Positions 41,203 through 49,426 of a DNA stretch of 64,000 nucleotides are shown here, in pieces (position 1 is the first letter of the stretch; each line of letters starts with the position of its first letter). Position numbers and translations under genes: made by a program. Location of the stretch: contig CAVORD010000001.1 of assembly GCA_963698535.1 (NCBI GenBank), positions 1,302,001 to 1,366,000 of the forward strand. Reading direction: 5' to 3'. The notes under the pieces are model-generated. The model saw nothing but the letters and a program-made list of their open reading frames with translations. It searched no databases and had not been told where the DNA came from. The DNA comes from CAVORD01 sp963698535 (GTDB lineage: Bacteria > Bacteroidota > Bacteroidia > Bacteroidales > VadinHA17).

Positions 41203-42483
41203 TTACACCTTTCCGCCGAACCTTTCCCTGCTGGCCCAAAGACCCAGGGCAGGATTCGAGATGAAGAAAATCTCCTCTCCTCCACTCATCATGTTGAAAC
41301 CATCTTTAAGTTTTGCCGGATCATATATCTGCATCATCTCTTTCAAGGTTGCATAGTTGAAGTTCACCGACCTGATCTCCTTTTCCGACAGATTCCCCGG
41401 GCAATAGGTTATTGTGAACCTGTTTTCCGATGAACCGTGAATAAGGTGAGCTGCCGCGCTAAGGTTGTTTTGAAGGTCATGGTTGTTTCGGGTAAACTCC
41501 AGTATCTCAGGTGTTGTAAGGTATCCATATTTTCTTATCAGCGCGTCTATCTGCCTGTCTTCTCCGAACTCCTTTAGTCCTGGTGCAAGAACTATCAATT
41601 CGCCTCCGTCGGCAATTGCCATTCTGGTTCGGTAGATGCTTTTGTTGCCAAGCCATGTACTTTTAAACTCCTCAGGATCGAGGTAAACGACGACCTTCTT
41701 TAACGGCTTTTCAAGCATAATGAAGTTCACCTTAAGTGATAGCTCTGCAGCCATGTTATAGCATTCATGGTCGTCTCCAATGAATAATCCTCTGATTTTA
41801 AGATTGCCATCGCTATCCTTTGCGACGACCGTCAGCAGGTATACAATTGGAAGGTTGCCGGCAAAGTGTTCCGATGCATAATTCAGTACTTTACGTACCG
41901 GGGTGTCTGACCTGCCCATAATTCGTTCCATACCGTATGCCGCTCCAAGAAAGTGACTTTTGTTTATACCCTCCTGGCCCCCGGTTCCGACAAAAATATT
42001 TTTATTGTAATTGGCCATGCCAACCACCTCATGAGGGACTACCTGTCCTGGTGAGAGGATAAGGTCATAGCCGCCTTCGGTCAGTATTCTGTTCACCTGC
42101 GCCGGCCACGGGTAATCAACCCTGTTTTCCGAAACCTCCTTCAGAAACTCTCCGGGGACGTTGCCGAGAGTAACTATATCGGTTCGCCATTTATGCTCAC
42201 GGAAGAGGTTGAGAGGCACCCCTTTAAACATTTTAAGAACCTCTTTTTCGGTCATGGGTGCATGTGTGCCCAGCGCGGGCAGCACGTCGGTAAGGGATTT
42301 GCCGAAGTATTCATAGATTAGGCTTGTCAGATAGCCTGCCTGGGAGTGATATCTTGTGAAATCGGGAGGTATTGCCAGCACTTTACGTGGGCTTCCCATC
42401 TTCTGAAAGGCTTCAAAAAGTGCCTTCTTCAGGTCCTCCGGACTGAGATCGGTTGTTTCAGAACCCTGAGCGAAATAGATCAT
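41203..42483 (-). CDS. LarA-like nickel-dependent hydroxyacid racemase/epimerase
   Basis: The protein has 426 residues, matching the lactate racemase (LarA) family, whose members carry the Ni-pincer cofactor. Catalytic positions known from LarA can be aligned: Asp41 and Arg44 in PPDFTR, His74 in GTHAPMTE, His151 in VPHEVVG, Lys161 (the cofactor-bearing Lys) and His177 in NKSHFLGA. The spacing from His151 to Lys161 (10) and from Lys161 to His177 (16) is the same as in LarA. Family members include D-gluconate 2-epimerase, which interconverts gluconate and mannonate. Its position between a sugar kinase and gnd, in a uronate operon, makes such a role likely. The maturation genes larB, larC and larE are not in this window. 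Confidence 0.88.
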   Translation of the reverse strand: MIYFAQGSETTDLSPEDLKKALFEAFQKMGSPRKVLAIPPDFTRYHSQAGYLTSLIYEYFGKSLTDVLPALGTHAPMTEKEVLKMFKGVPLNLFREHKWRTDIVTLGNVPGEFLKEVSENRVDYPWPAQVNRILTEGGYDLILSPGQVVPHEVVGMANYNKNIFVGTGGQEGINKSHFLGAAYGMERIMGRSDTPVRKVLNYASEHFAGNLPIVYLLTVVAKDSDGNLKIRGLFIGDDHECYNMAAELSLKVNFIMLEKPLKKVVVYLDPEEFKSTWLGNKSIYRTRMAIADGGELIVLAPGLKEFGEDRQIDALIRKYGYLTTPEILEFTRNNHDLQNNLSAAAHLIHGSSENRFTITYCPGNLSEKEIRSVNFNYATLKEMMQIYDPAKLKDGFNMMSGGEEIFFISNPALGLWASRERFGGKV

Positions 42484-42507
42484 AATTGATATTGATTCAA
42501 ATGTTTG

Positions 42508-43581
42508 CTATCGTTTAACCCTTGCGTTTCCTTCCCAGATGCTCCATATCATCTCTTCGTCAGCCGGCTGTGCGTAGTCGGTTTCAAAAGTTGTGGCAAG
42601 AGCGCCTGACGCCCAACCAAACTGAGCCCATTTTTCATCAGGCCACTGCTTAAGGATGGAGTAAAGCAATCCGCCGACAAATCCATCTCCTCCACCTATC
42701 CGGTCAAGCACTGTGATGGATCTGGGCTTTATTACCTGCCATTGATCGCCGGAGAGGACAATAGCTCCCCATAGATGCTCATTGACACTTAATACTTCAC
42801 GCAGAGTGGTTGCAAAAACAGAGGCATTCGGGAAGGCATTTTTTACACGCCCGATCATCGTCTTGAATCCTTCAATTTCAGCTTCTATATCCTTGCCACC
42901 AGCCTCCGGACCTTTGATGCCAAGACAGAGTTGAAAATCTTCTTCATTACCAATCAAAATATCAGACAGTGAGGCTATTTCTGTAAAAATGTCGCGCAGC
43001 TCCTTCTCGCGTCCCTTCCAGAAAGATGCCCGGTAGTTCAGGTCGAACGAAATACGCGTTCCGTGTTTTCTTGCTGCCCGGGCTAGTTCGAGACAAAATT
43101 TGCCTGTATCTTGCGAAAGTGCTCCTATGAGTCCCGAAAGATGAACAATCTGTACCCCTTCGGTTCCAAAGATGCGTTCGAGATCAAAATCCCTGACATT
43201 AAGAGTGCGCCCCACCTCACCGGCACGGTCGTTATGAACCCTTGGCCCGCGTGAGCCAAACCCGCTGTCGGCTATATTGAACTGGTGACGATAACCCCAC
43301 GGGTCACCCTGAGGAACCTCGGGTCCTTCGAATTCCATACCCCGTGATTTGAGGTTCGACTTGATAAACTGGCCTAAAGGACTGCCTTTAACAAATGTGG
43401 TAAGCACCTTCACGGGCAGACCAAGATATGAGGAAATGCTTGCAACGTTTGTTTCGGCACTGGTGGCCTGCATTCTGAACAGCTCGCTGGAATGGACAGG
43501 TTGCCCGTTGAGCGGAGTAATACGCACTCCCATGCTTGTTGGAACAAGCAAAGAGTATTTGCAGTTTTGCTTCAGGTTCAT
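42508..43581 (-). CDS. PfkB family sugar kinase (KdgK-like)
   Basis: A cytoplasmic kinase of 357 residues. The C-terminal PfkB signature RIGGGDGFVGGLLYS contains the catalytic Asp, and RISFDLNYRASFWKG is typical of 2-keto-3-deoxygluconate kinases (KdgK). KdgK phosphorylates KDG to KDPG. No KDPG aldolase or mannonate dehydratase gene is found near it. The substrate may then be KDG supplied from a dehydratase elsewhere, or gluconate, giving 6-phosphogluconate for the adjacent gnd (inference). It lies 24 bases before the LarA-like gene. The frame is intact. Confidence 0.86.
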   Translation of the reverse strand: MNLKQNCKYSLLVPTSMGVRITPLNGQPVHSSELFRMQATSAETNVASISSYLGLPVKVLTTFVKGSPLGQFIKSNLKSRGMEFEGPEVPQGDPWGYRHQFNIADSGFGSRGPRVHNDRAGEVGRTLNVRDFDLERIFGTEGVQIVHLSGLIGALSQDTGKFCLELARAARKHGTRISFDLNYRASFWKGREKELRDIFTEIASLSDILIGNEEDFQLCLGIKGPEAGGKDIEAEIEGFKTMIGRVKNAFPNASVFATTLREVLSVNEHLWGAIVLSGDQWQVIKPRSITVLDRIGGGDGFVGGLLYSILKQWPDEKWAQFGWASGALATTFETDYAQPADEEMIWSIWEGNARVKR

Positions 43582-43658
43582 GATCTTCTTTATGAGTTTG
43601 TTGATTGGTATTGCCTGTTATTACTTTTGCGTTGGTAAAAACCTTCTGATTAAGGCAG

Positions 43659-44510
43659 CTATACACCGCCGAAGGCACTGTATCCCCCATCAACAGGAAT
43701 GACAATACCTGTTATAAATAAGGAGAGGTCGGAGAGAAGAAACAATAGTGCTCCGTTAAGATCATCAGGCTGCCCGAATTTTCCCATAGGGGTGCCGGCT
43801 ATTATCTTTTGTCCGCGCGGTGAGAGTTCACCGCTTTTTTCATCGGTAAGGAGGAACCGGTTCTGATTGGTCAGGAAAAAACCGGGTGCGATTGCATTTA
43901 CCCTTACACCCGTCTTCCCGAGATGTACTGAGAGCCAGGCTGTAAAGTTATTAATGGCTGACTTGGCGGCTGAATAGGCAGGTATCTTTGTCAGAGGCCT
44001 GATGGCATTCATTGAGGAGATATTAATAACTGAACCCTGCCCCCTTTCCACCATCGATCGGGTAAAGACAAGGGTTGGCAGAAGGGTTCCGATGAAGTTA
44101 AGGTCGAACACCTGCTTGAACCCCTCTTCACCCAGACCATAGAAAGTGTCTTCCCAGGAGAAGCTCTCTCCCGGGACGATCTGCTCGAGCTTTGTTGTTG
44201 CTTTAGGTGAGTTACCACCTGCACCGTTTATCAGAAAATCAATCTCGCCGAGCTCTTCAATAATCTTTTTGCGGGCAACTTCCAGCGAGGCCTTGTCAAG
44301 AACGTTGGCAGAAACACCTGTTGCTTTAATGCCATATTTCTTCGACATACCGAGTGCAATTTTCTGTGCTGCATCAAGGTTGAGGTCAACAATGGCAAGA
44401 TTTATTCCGGTGGCTGCAAGTGCTTCGCACATGGAGGTTCCTAATATACCGGCACCTCCGGTTATTACACATACTTTACCTTTCAGTTGTTCGAAGTCAT
44501 GTCTGTTCAT
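43659..44510 (-). CDS. SDR family oxidoreductase, probable fructuronate reductase (D-mannonate oxidoreductase)
   Basis: A classical short-chain dehydrogenase of 283 residues. TGGAGILG is the cofactor-binding glycine motif, INGAGG follows, and the catalytic Ser-Tyr-Lys set lies in INISSMNAIRPLTKIPAYSAAKS. The long insertion around GESFSWEDTFYGLGEEGFKQ is typical of SDR proteins acting as D-mannonate oxidoreductase (UxuB function) in Bacteroidota and Thermotoga. This would reduce fructuronate, made by UxaC and UxaE, to mannonate. The start codon lies 14 bases inside the end of the LacI gene, so the two are translationally coupled. Confidence 0.85.
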   Translation of the reverse strand: MNRHDFEQLKGKVCVITGGAGILGTSMCEALAATGINLAIVDLNLDAAQKIALGMSKKYGIKATGVSANVLDKASLEVARKKIIEELGEIDFLINGAGGNSPKATTKLEQIVPGESFSWEDTFYGLGEEGFKQVFDLNFIGTLLPTLVFTRSMVERGQGSVINISSMNAIRPLTKIPAYSAAKSAINNFTAWLSVHLGKTGVRVNAIAPGFFLTNQNRFLLTDEKSGELSPRGQKIIAGTPMGKFGQPDDLNGALLFLLSDLSLFITGIVIPVDGGYSAFGGV

Positions 44511-45594
44511 ATATCCTGTCAGTTAAGTAAAAATCTATATTCTCTTTTGTAATAATATCTATTGGAAGACACTGGTTCGCGGGTATGACCTTTTTCAATA
44601 CCAGGGTCTCAAAAAGGGCCATGAAACTCCGGTATCCCTGCTCAACAGGATTCTGGCTGATAAGAAAATCTATTACGTTATTCCTCAGATGCCGTATATT
44701 GGTTTCAAGCAAATCATATCCGACAAGCCTGATACCTGTTTCCGAATTTTCCTCCAGGAAATCAGCAACGTGGAACACTCTCGAGTTGGTAACAAAAATT
44801 CCCGCCGGCTTCTTAATGTTTTCGTCAGGATGGATAGCCATTTCAATTTCTTCGGAAATTTGCCTTTTATCACTGCTTTGAATGTCTATTGTCCTTAATT
44901 CTCTTTTGTATGACCCATCTGATTCAAGAAAATAGCTTCTGAACCCCTCCTCCCTGGTTGTCAGGTGCCTGTTCCCAACCTTATCATTCATAATGTTAAC
45001 TATAATGAGGGCATCATCCGTTCTCATTCCCAAATCGAGCAGGCGGGCCGCCACCATCCCGCTTCGAAGGGCGTCCTGACCAACGAATGAGAGCTTTGGT
45101 ATATTTGAGTAATTCATGTTTATGAAAACGACGTGAATAGCCTTCTCCTGACAGTATGCGACAAATTCAGAAGTCAGGTCGGGGAAGAGAGGAGCAAGAA
45201 CAATTCCATCCGGCGACCACTTCTTCGCTCTTTCAATTGCTGACTTAAATGAGCCTTTTTCGAAGTAGTTATAGTAATAGATCTCATGGTCAATACCATA
45301 GTGTTTCACCTGTTCAATTGCTTTTACAAGTCCTTTTGCAGGGTCCATCCAGAAAAGGCTGTCATTTGATGCTTCGGGTATGATTGATGCAAATCGTATA
45401 GTCTTGCGTGAAGCAAGAAAGCTTGCCAGAATATCAGGCTTATAATTCATATCAACCATTATCTCCAAAACCCTGTTGCGGGTTTTGGCCGATACCTCAT
45501 CACGGTTATGAATCACACGGTCGACTGTGCCAGTTGAGACGCCTGCACGTTTTGCGATATCTGATATTTTAACTTTCGAAATTTGTTTGCCCAT
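44497..45594 (-). CDS. LacI family transcriptional regulator of the uronate regulon
   Basis: The protein has 365 residues. The N-terminal helix-turn-helix and hinge helix are plain (KISDIAKRAGVSTGTVDRVIHNR, then SAKTRNRVLEIMVDMNYKPD). A periplasmic-binding-protein-like ligand domain follows (IRFASIIPE, ARKWSPDGIVLAPLFPD-like region, VGQDALRSGMVAARLL). It is first in the - strand operon and divergent from uxaE. A palindrome in the 122-base gap is its probable operator. It likely represses both transcripts and is released by a uronate pathway intermediate; the effector cannot be read from the sequence. Confidence 0.93.
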   Translation of the reverse strand: MGKQISKVKISDIAKRAGVSTGTVDRVIHNRDEVSAKTRNRVLEIMVDMNYKPDILASFLASRKTIRFASIIPEASNDSLFWMDPAKGLVKAIEQVKHYGIDHEIYYYNYFEKGSFKSAIERAKKWSPDGIVLAPLFPDLTSEFVAYCQEKAIHVVFINMNYSNIPKLSFVGQDALRSGMVAARLLDLGMRTDDALIIVNIMNDKVGNRHLTTREEGFRSYFLESDGSYKRELRTIDIQSSDKRQISEEIEMAIHPDENIKKPAGIFVTNSRVFHVADFLEENSETGIRLVGYDLLETNIRHLRNNVIDFLISQNPVEQGYRSFMALFETLVLKKVIPANQCLPIDIITKENIDFYLTDRIYEQT

Positions 45595-45647
45595 TCCCCG
45601 CTAGTAGAAATAATTTCGTCTGTAACCTCGATATAACAACAAAGAAA

Positions 45648-45678
45648 CAAAAATAAGTTCAATTTCCGTGTACGCACA
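45648..45678 (-). promoter_or_regulatory. Candidate promoter of the lacI-SDR-kinase operon
   Basis: On the - strand, the -7 element TATTTTTG (45655 to 45648) matches TAnnTTTG exactly. The -33 box lies 19 bases upstream at 45678-45675, reading TGTG, one mismatch from TTTG. Transcription would start near 45641, giving a leader of about 47 bases before the LacI start. The -33 box lies inside the palindromic operator. Confidence 0.6.
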
Positions 45679-45681
45679 CGG
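45666..45681. promoter_or_regulatory. Probable LacI-type operator palindrome
   Basis: CCGTGTACGCACACGG has two 8-base half sites, CCGTGTAC and (reversed) CCGTGTGC, which differ at one position. The central CG step is the hallmark of LacI-family operators. It lies in the gap between the divergent lacI-like and uxaE genes and overlaps the -33 regions of both inferred promoters. No second copy was found near the other genes of the window, although that scan was by eye. Confidence 0.72.
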
Positions 45682-45698
45682 GAAAATATTTAACTTTG
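45667..45698 (+). promoter_or_regulatory. Candidate promoter of uxaE-uxaC
   Basis: The -7 element TAACTTTG (45691-45698) matches TAnnTTTG exactly. The -33 position, about 19-20 bases earlier, falls inside the operator and reads CGTG or GTGT, a poor match. The start codon is at 45717, so the leader is short. A weak -33 box covered by a repressor site fits a promoter that needs derepression. Confidence 0.5.
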
Positions 45699-45716
45699 CA
45701 AAAAAACAGGTAACTG

Positions 45717-46964
45717 ATGGATCTGGGTAAATATTCATTAGGCATTGGAGATAGATTTTCAATGCAGGGAGAAGCACAGCTTAAGGCTATGATCAGGGCC
45801 CTTGAACTGGGGGTTGAGATAACTCCGGTATGGAATAAATCCAACCGGGAGCATCTGACAATTAATTCCCATCCACACCAGACCAGGATCGAGGCTGACA
45901 GTGCAGTAAGTAACCTGAACTGGCCAGGATCATACTTCGTTGATGCCGACCATATCAATATGACCAACGTAGACAGATTCACCGATCATTGCGATTTCTT
46001 CACAATAGATGTGGCCGATTACATAGGGAAAGAGGCTAACGGGCAGGCGATTGATAAATTTGTTCACCATAACCTGAAATATCTTGGACACCTCTCCATT
46101 CCGGGGGTGAAGGAGAAGTCCGAAATCTCGAGGAAACTACTTGTTGAGATTGGAGAGAAGTTTCTATCTGCCATAGTGCAGGCTGGAACAATTTACAGGC
46201 ACATAAAGAGCAAGAGAGGTGTGGTTCCCTTTATAACTGAAGTTAGTATGGATGAGGTGAACGAAGCGCAGAGTCCGGTTGAACTATTCTTTATTCTGTC
46301 TGCTATATCAATGGAGGGCATTCCTGCCGGGACAATTGCTCCAAAGTTTATCGGCCGTTTCAATAAGGGGGTAGATTATGTTGGTGATGTTAACCTGTTC
46401 ATCAAGGATTTTGAGCAGGACCTTCTGGTGATTGATCTGGCGGTGAAGGAGTTCGGATTGCCTCAGAGCCTTAAGTTGAGTATCCACAGCGGCAGTGACA
46501 AATTTAGTATCTACCCTGCAATAGGAGATCTAATCAGAAAGTGGGACAAGGGCATTCATATCAAAACTGCAGGGACAACATGGCTCGAGGAGGTCATCGG
46601 ACTTTCCCTTGCCGGCGGAGATGCATTGCAACTGGTGAAGGATATCTATACTGAAAGCCTGACCCGGTTCGATGAACTGTGCGGGCCCTATTCCACCGTT
46701 ACTGATATTAGTCTGAATAACCTCCCTTCTGTCAGTGATGTAGAACTCTGGAATGGAGAGACTATGGCAGGCACCCTGCGACATATCCCTTCTCATCCGA
46801 TGTACAATCCCGATTTCAGGCAGCTTATGCATGTGTCATATAAACTCGCAGCTGAGAAGGGGGAACTCTATAGAGATCTCCTGAAGGAACACAGCGATCT
46901 GATTGGTAAGCAGGTTACTGAAAATATATACGACCGCCACATCAGAAGACTTTTTAATATCTGA
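45717..46964 (+). CDS. uxaE: Tagaturonate epimerase family protein (UxaE)
   Basis: The protein has 415 residues, with the family layout of UxaE. UxaE interconverts D-tagaturonate and D-fructuronate and so merges the galacturonate branch with the glucuronate branch. Recognised segments include SLGIGDRFSMQGEAQLKA at the start, SYFVDADHINMTNVDRF, IAPKFIGRFNKGVDYVGDV, and LKLSIHSGSDKFSIYP, whose His and acidic residues probably bind the metal. It is divergent from the regulator and is followed after 73 bases by uxaC. The epimerase replaces the tagaturonate reductase/altronate dehydratase branch used by enterobacteria. Confidence 0.9.
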   Translation: MDLGKYSLGIGDRFSMQGEAQLKAMIRALELGVEITPVWNKSNREHLTINSHPHQTRIEADSAVSNLNWPGSYFVDADHINMTNVDRFTDHCDFFTIDVADYIGKEANGQAIDKFVHHNLKYLGHLSIPGVKEKSEISRKLLVEIGEKFLSAIVQAGTIYRHIKSKRGVVPFITEVSMDEVNEAQSPVELFFILSAISMEGIPAGTIAPKFIGRFNKGVDYVGDVNLFIKDFEQDLLVIDLAVKEFGLPQSLKLSIHSGSDKFSIYPAIGDLIRKWDKGIHIKTAGTTWLEEVIGLSLAGGDALQLVKDIYTESLTRFDELCGPYSTVTDISLNNLPSVSDVELWNGETMAGTLRHIPSHPMYNPDFRQLMHVSYKLAAEKGELYRDLLKEHSDLIGKQVTENIYDRHIRRLFNI

Positions 46965-47037
46965 GAAGGTAACGTATGCGAGAAGTTAAAAAGTAAGGGA
47001 ACAGATATGCACTTTCAATTTCTTAAATACAGCAGCG

Positions 47038-48438
47038 ATGAAAAGATTCATGGATGAGAACTTTTTGCTTGAAAGCAAAGTGGCGGAGGAGTTGTATCAT
47101 GGGTACGCCGAAGATTTGCCGATAATAGATTATCACTGTCATCTTTCTCCGGCTGATATAGCCAATGACAGGAAATTTAAAAACATAACGGCAATCTGGC
47201 TTGACGGGGACCATTATAAATGGAGGGCCATGCGTACCAATGGTGTCGGCGAAAAATTCATCACAGGTAACTCTGACGACTATGAAAGATTCGCGAAATG
47301 GGCCGAAACAGTACCCTATACCCTCAGGAATCCGCTGTATCACTGGACACACCTCGAACTAAAGAGATATTTTGGTATCGATAAACTTCTTAATCCGGCG
47401 ACGGCTAAGGAGATATACGATGAAACAAGCCGGCTCCTTCAAACAGACGATTTCTCGGTTCAGAACCTTCTGAAAAAAATGAGAGTGGAGGTAGTATGCA
47501 CTACTGACGACCCGGTGGACTCCCTGGAATATCATGACATTCATGCCATGAATGCAACCAATATCAAAATGCTCCCAACCTGGAGGCCCGACAGGGCTAT
47601 GCAAGTCGGTAATACCATCGCGTTTAATCAGTATATTGACAGACTCCAAAGCGTATGTGATATAGGTATTACCCGATTTGATGACCTCCTTGAGGCCCTG
47701 AAAATCAGGCATGATTTCTTTCATGAAAGGGGTTGCAGGGTATCTGATCATGGTATTGACCGATTTTACACCGATGATTTCACCCATGGCGCGATGTCAT
47801 CATGCTTTAACCGGGTAAGGAGCGGGCAGTCCCTTAATGCTGAGGAGGCTTCCATGTTCAAATCAGGGATGCTCTATTATCTAGCCTTAATGGACGCAGC
47901 GAAAGGCTGGGTTCAGCAATACCATGCAGGCGCCATAAGAAACAACAACACCGGCATGATGCTGAAAGTCGGGCCTGATACAGGGTTTGATTCCATAGGC
48001 GACACCCCTAATGCCTTAAACATTTCAGCTTTCCTCGATCGCCTTAACAGCGAGGGTAAACTGACTAAAACAATATTGTACAACCTCAACCCGTCCGATA
48101 ATGAGGTGTTTGCAACGATGACCGGAAACTTTCAGGACGGATCATTCCCTGGAAAGATACAATGGGGTGCAGCATGGTGGTTCATGGATCAGAAATCAGG
48201 TATTGAAAGGCACCTTGATGCTCTCTCTTCTCTTGGTTTGTTGAGCAGGTTCATAGGCATGCTTACTGATTCCAGGAGTTTCCTCTCCTTTCCCCGTCAT
48301 GAGTACTTCAGAAGAATACTGTGTAATACTATTGGCAGGGATATTGAAAAGGGAGAGATTCCATACGATATGGAGCTTGCCGGTAACATGGTAAGGAACA
48401 TATGCTACTATAATGCAAAGAACTACTTTTCTTTTTAA
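47038..48438 (+). CDS. uxaC: Uronate isomerase (glucuronate/galacturonate isomerase)
   Basis: The protein has 466 residues, typical of UxaC. It isomerises D-glucuronate to D-fructuronate and D-galacturonate to D-tagaturonate. DYHCHLSP near the start carries the first metal-binding His pair. WLDGDHYKWRAMRTNGV, VVCTTDDPVDSLEYH and a C-terminal LTDSRSFLSFPRHEYFRRILC are all family features. It acts before the SDR and UxaE. The released uronate may come from sulfated glycans handled by the adjacent locus. The gene is followed by a small remnant of a sulfate-activation gene and then a convergent outer-membrane protein gene. Confidence 0.96.
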   Translation: MKRFMDENFLLESKVAEELYHGYAEDLPIIDYHCHLSPADIANDRKFKNITAIWLDGDHYKWRAMRTNGVGEKFITGNSDDYERFAKWAETVPYTLRNPLYHWTHLELKRYFGIDKLLNPATAKEIYDETSRLLQTDDFSVQNLLKKMRVEVVCTTDDPVDSLEYHDIHAMNATNIKMLPTWRPDRAMQVGNTIAFNQYIDRLQSVCDIGITRFDDLLEALKIRHDFFHERGCRVSDHGIDRFYTDDFTHGAMSSCFNRVRSGQSLNAEEASMFKSGMLYYLALMDAAKGWVQQYHAGAIRNNNTGMMLKVGPDTGFDSIGDTPNALNISAFLDRLNSEGKLTKTILYNLNPSDNEVFATMTGNFQDGSFPGKIQWGAAWWFMDQKSGIERHLDALSSLGLLSRFIGMLTDSRSFLSFPRHEYFRRILCNTIGRDIEKGEIPYDMELAGNMVRNICYYNAKNYFSF

Positions 48439-48457
48439 TGACCTTCGTTAAGGAATA

Positions 48458-48541
48458 ATGTCTGTTATTCTGGATGCCGATGAGATCAGACATAATCTTA
48501 ACAGCGACCTGGGTTATTCAATTGCCGACAGGGAGGAAAAT
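48458..48541 (+). pseudogene. cysC: Remnant of APS kinase (cysC)
   Basis: The reading frame encodes VILDADEIRHNL followed by NSDLGYSIADREEN. This is the well conserved core of adenylylsulfate kinase (in other bacteria LDGDNVRHGL..DLGFS..DR.EN). Only about 26 codons remain. The P-loop (GLSGSGKS) that should lie upstream is absent, because a TAA sits 9 bases before the ATG. The frame then runs into unrelated sequence on the 3' side. It lies between convergent uxaC and the outer-membrane protein gene. It is therefore a relic of a lost gene or a mis-joined fragment, not a working gene. Confidence 0.7.
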
Positions 48542-48553
48542 CCGGTTTATGGT

Positions 48554-49426
48554 CTAATAGCTCTCTCCAAACTGGAATATAGAAAAGCGGATACCCACCT
48601 GTGCCGAAACAGCAGAGAATGGTGCTGATTTAAGTCCCTCAACCTGTGGTTTCAAGGGGTCATATGGAGCCTGGGGATCAAATTTATCCCGGTAAATTTT
48701 ATGGGTATCATATGTTGTTAACTGACCTAAAATATCGTTCCCATTCTGATTATTCTTAGTCATCTCAGCCTCCTTTGCATAGTAGGTCATGCTAACAAAG
48801 TTCACCTCACCGTATACGTCCATCTTCTCTGATATCTTCCAGTTCATACCAACAGCTGCCTGATATCCCAGTCCTACCCCTTTTTTCGACTCCCAGGTGA
48901 TCTCTGAGGTATAGACACCATCACTGTCAGAATAATATGATTCGCTGTCAATTATTTTAGGTGAAGAAGCAATTATCCCAAACCTGCCATAAGGTGCACC
49001 CTTACCAAAACCGGCAGAAAACACTACAGATGGATTAAGATAGAATGCTCTTGAATTGGAAGTAACTATACTTCTGTCTGTTGTTGAGTACTGCCCGTCA
49101 GAATAATCATTGATGTTACTTGTCTCAAACTTTTTCCCTGCCAGATACTGAATATTCAGATCAAGGATCAGGTTCTCATTAAACTTGTAACCAAGTGCAA
49201 ATCCAAAATTGGTTCCGGCACCAAAGGAGGCGGAAACTGTTTCCGAAGAATACTCATTTATCGGATTACCTCCATTATAATCGTAATTATGCAGGTAATT
49301 CTCGCCAATAGGAGCTGTTGCAGCTGGCAGGCCATAGCCCGCACCTACCCTCAGGTATATACCTTGAGATAAAGCCACGGTGGATAATCCTGTTATAAGA
49401 AAAGTGAAGACAATGAGCTTTTTCAT
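48554..49426 (-). CDS. Outer-membrane beta-barrel protein
   Basis: The protein has 290 residues. A signal peptide (cleavage near ALSQ) is followed by alternating short strands with Gly/aromatic girdles (YLRVGAGYGLP, GAGTNFGFALGYKFN, LILDLNIQYL, VFSAGFGKGAPYGRFGIIA, GYQAAVGMNWKIS, VGIRFSIFQFG). It ends in an aromatic residue, as expected of an OmpA/OmpX-like eight- to twelve-stranded barrel. No enzyme or ligand can be inferred. It is convergent with uxaC and divergent from the next operon. Confidence 0.8.
   Translation of the reverse strand: MKKLIVFTFLITGLSTVALSQGIYLRVGAGYGLPAATAPIGENYLHNYDYNGGNPINEYSSETVSASFGAGTNFGFALGYKFNENLILDLNIQYLAGKKFETSNINDYSDGQYSTTDRSIVTSNSRAFYLNPSVVFSAGFGKGAPYGRFGIIASSPKIIDSESYYSDSDGVYTSEITWESKKGVGLGYQAAVGMNWKISEKMDVYGEVNFVSMTYYAKEAEMTKNNQNGNDILGQLTTYDTHKIYRDKFDPQAPYDPLKPQVEGLKSAPFSAVSAQVGIRFSIFQFGESY

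Noticed and set aside
48458..48628. The 56-codon frame with the CysC core as a real small protein
   Set aside because: After residue 28 the frame runs into sequence antisense to the outer-membrane protein gene. It lacks the P-loop, so it is a fragment and not a working gene.
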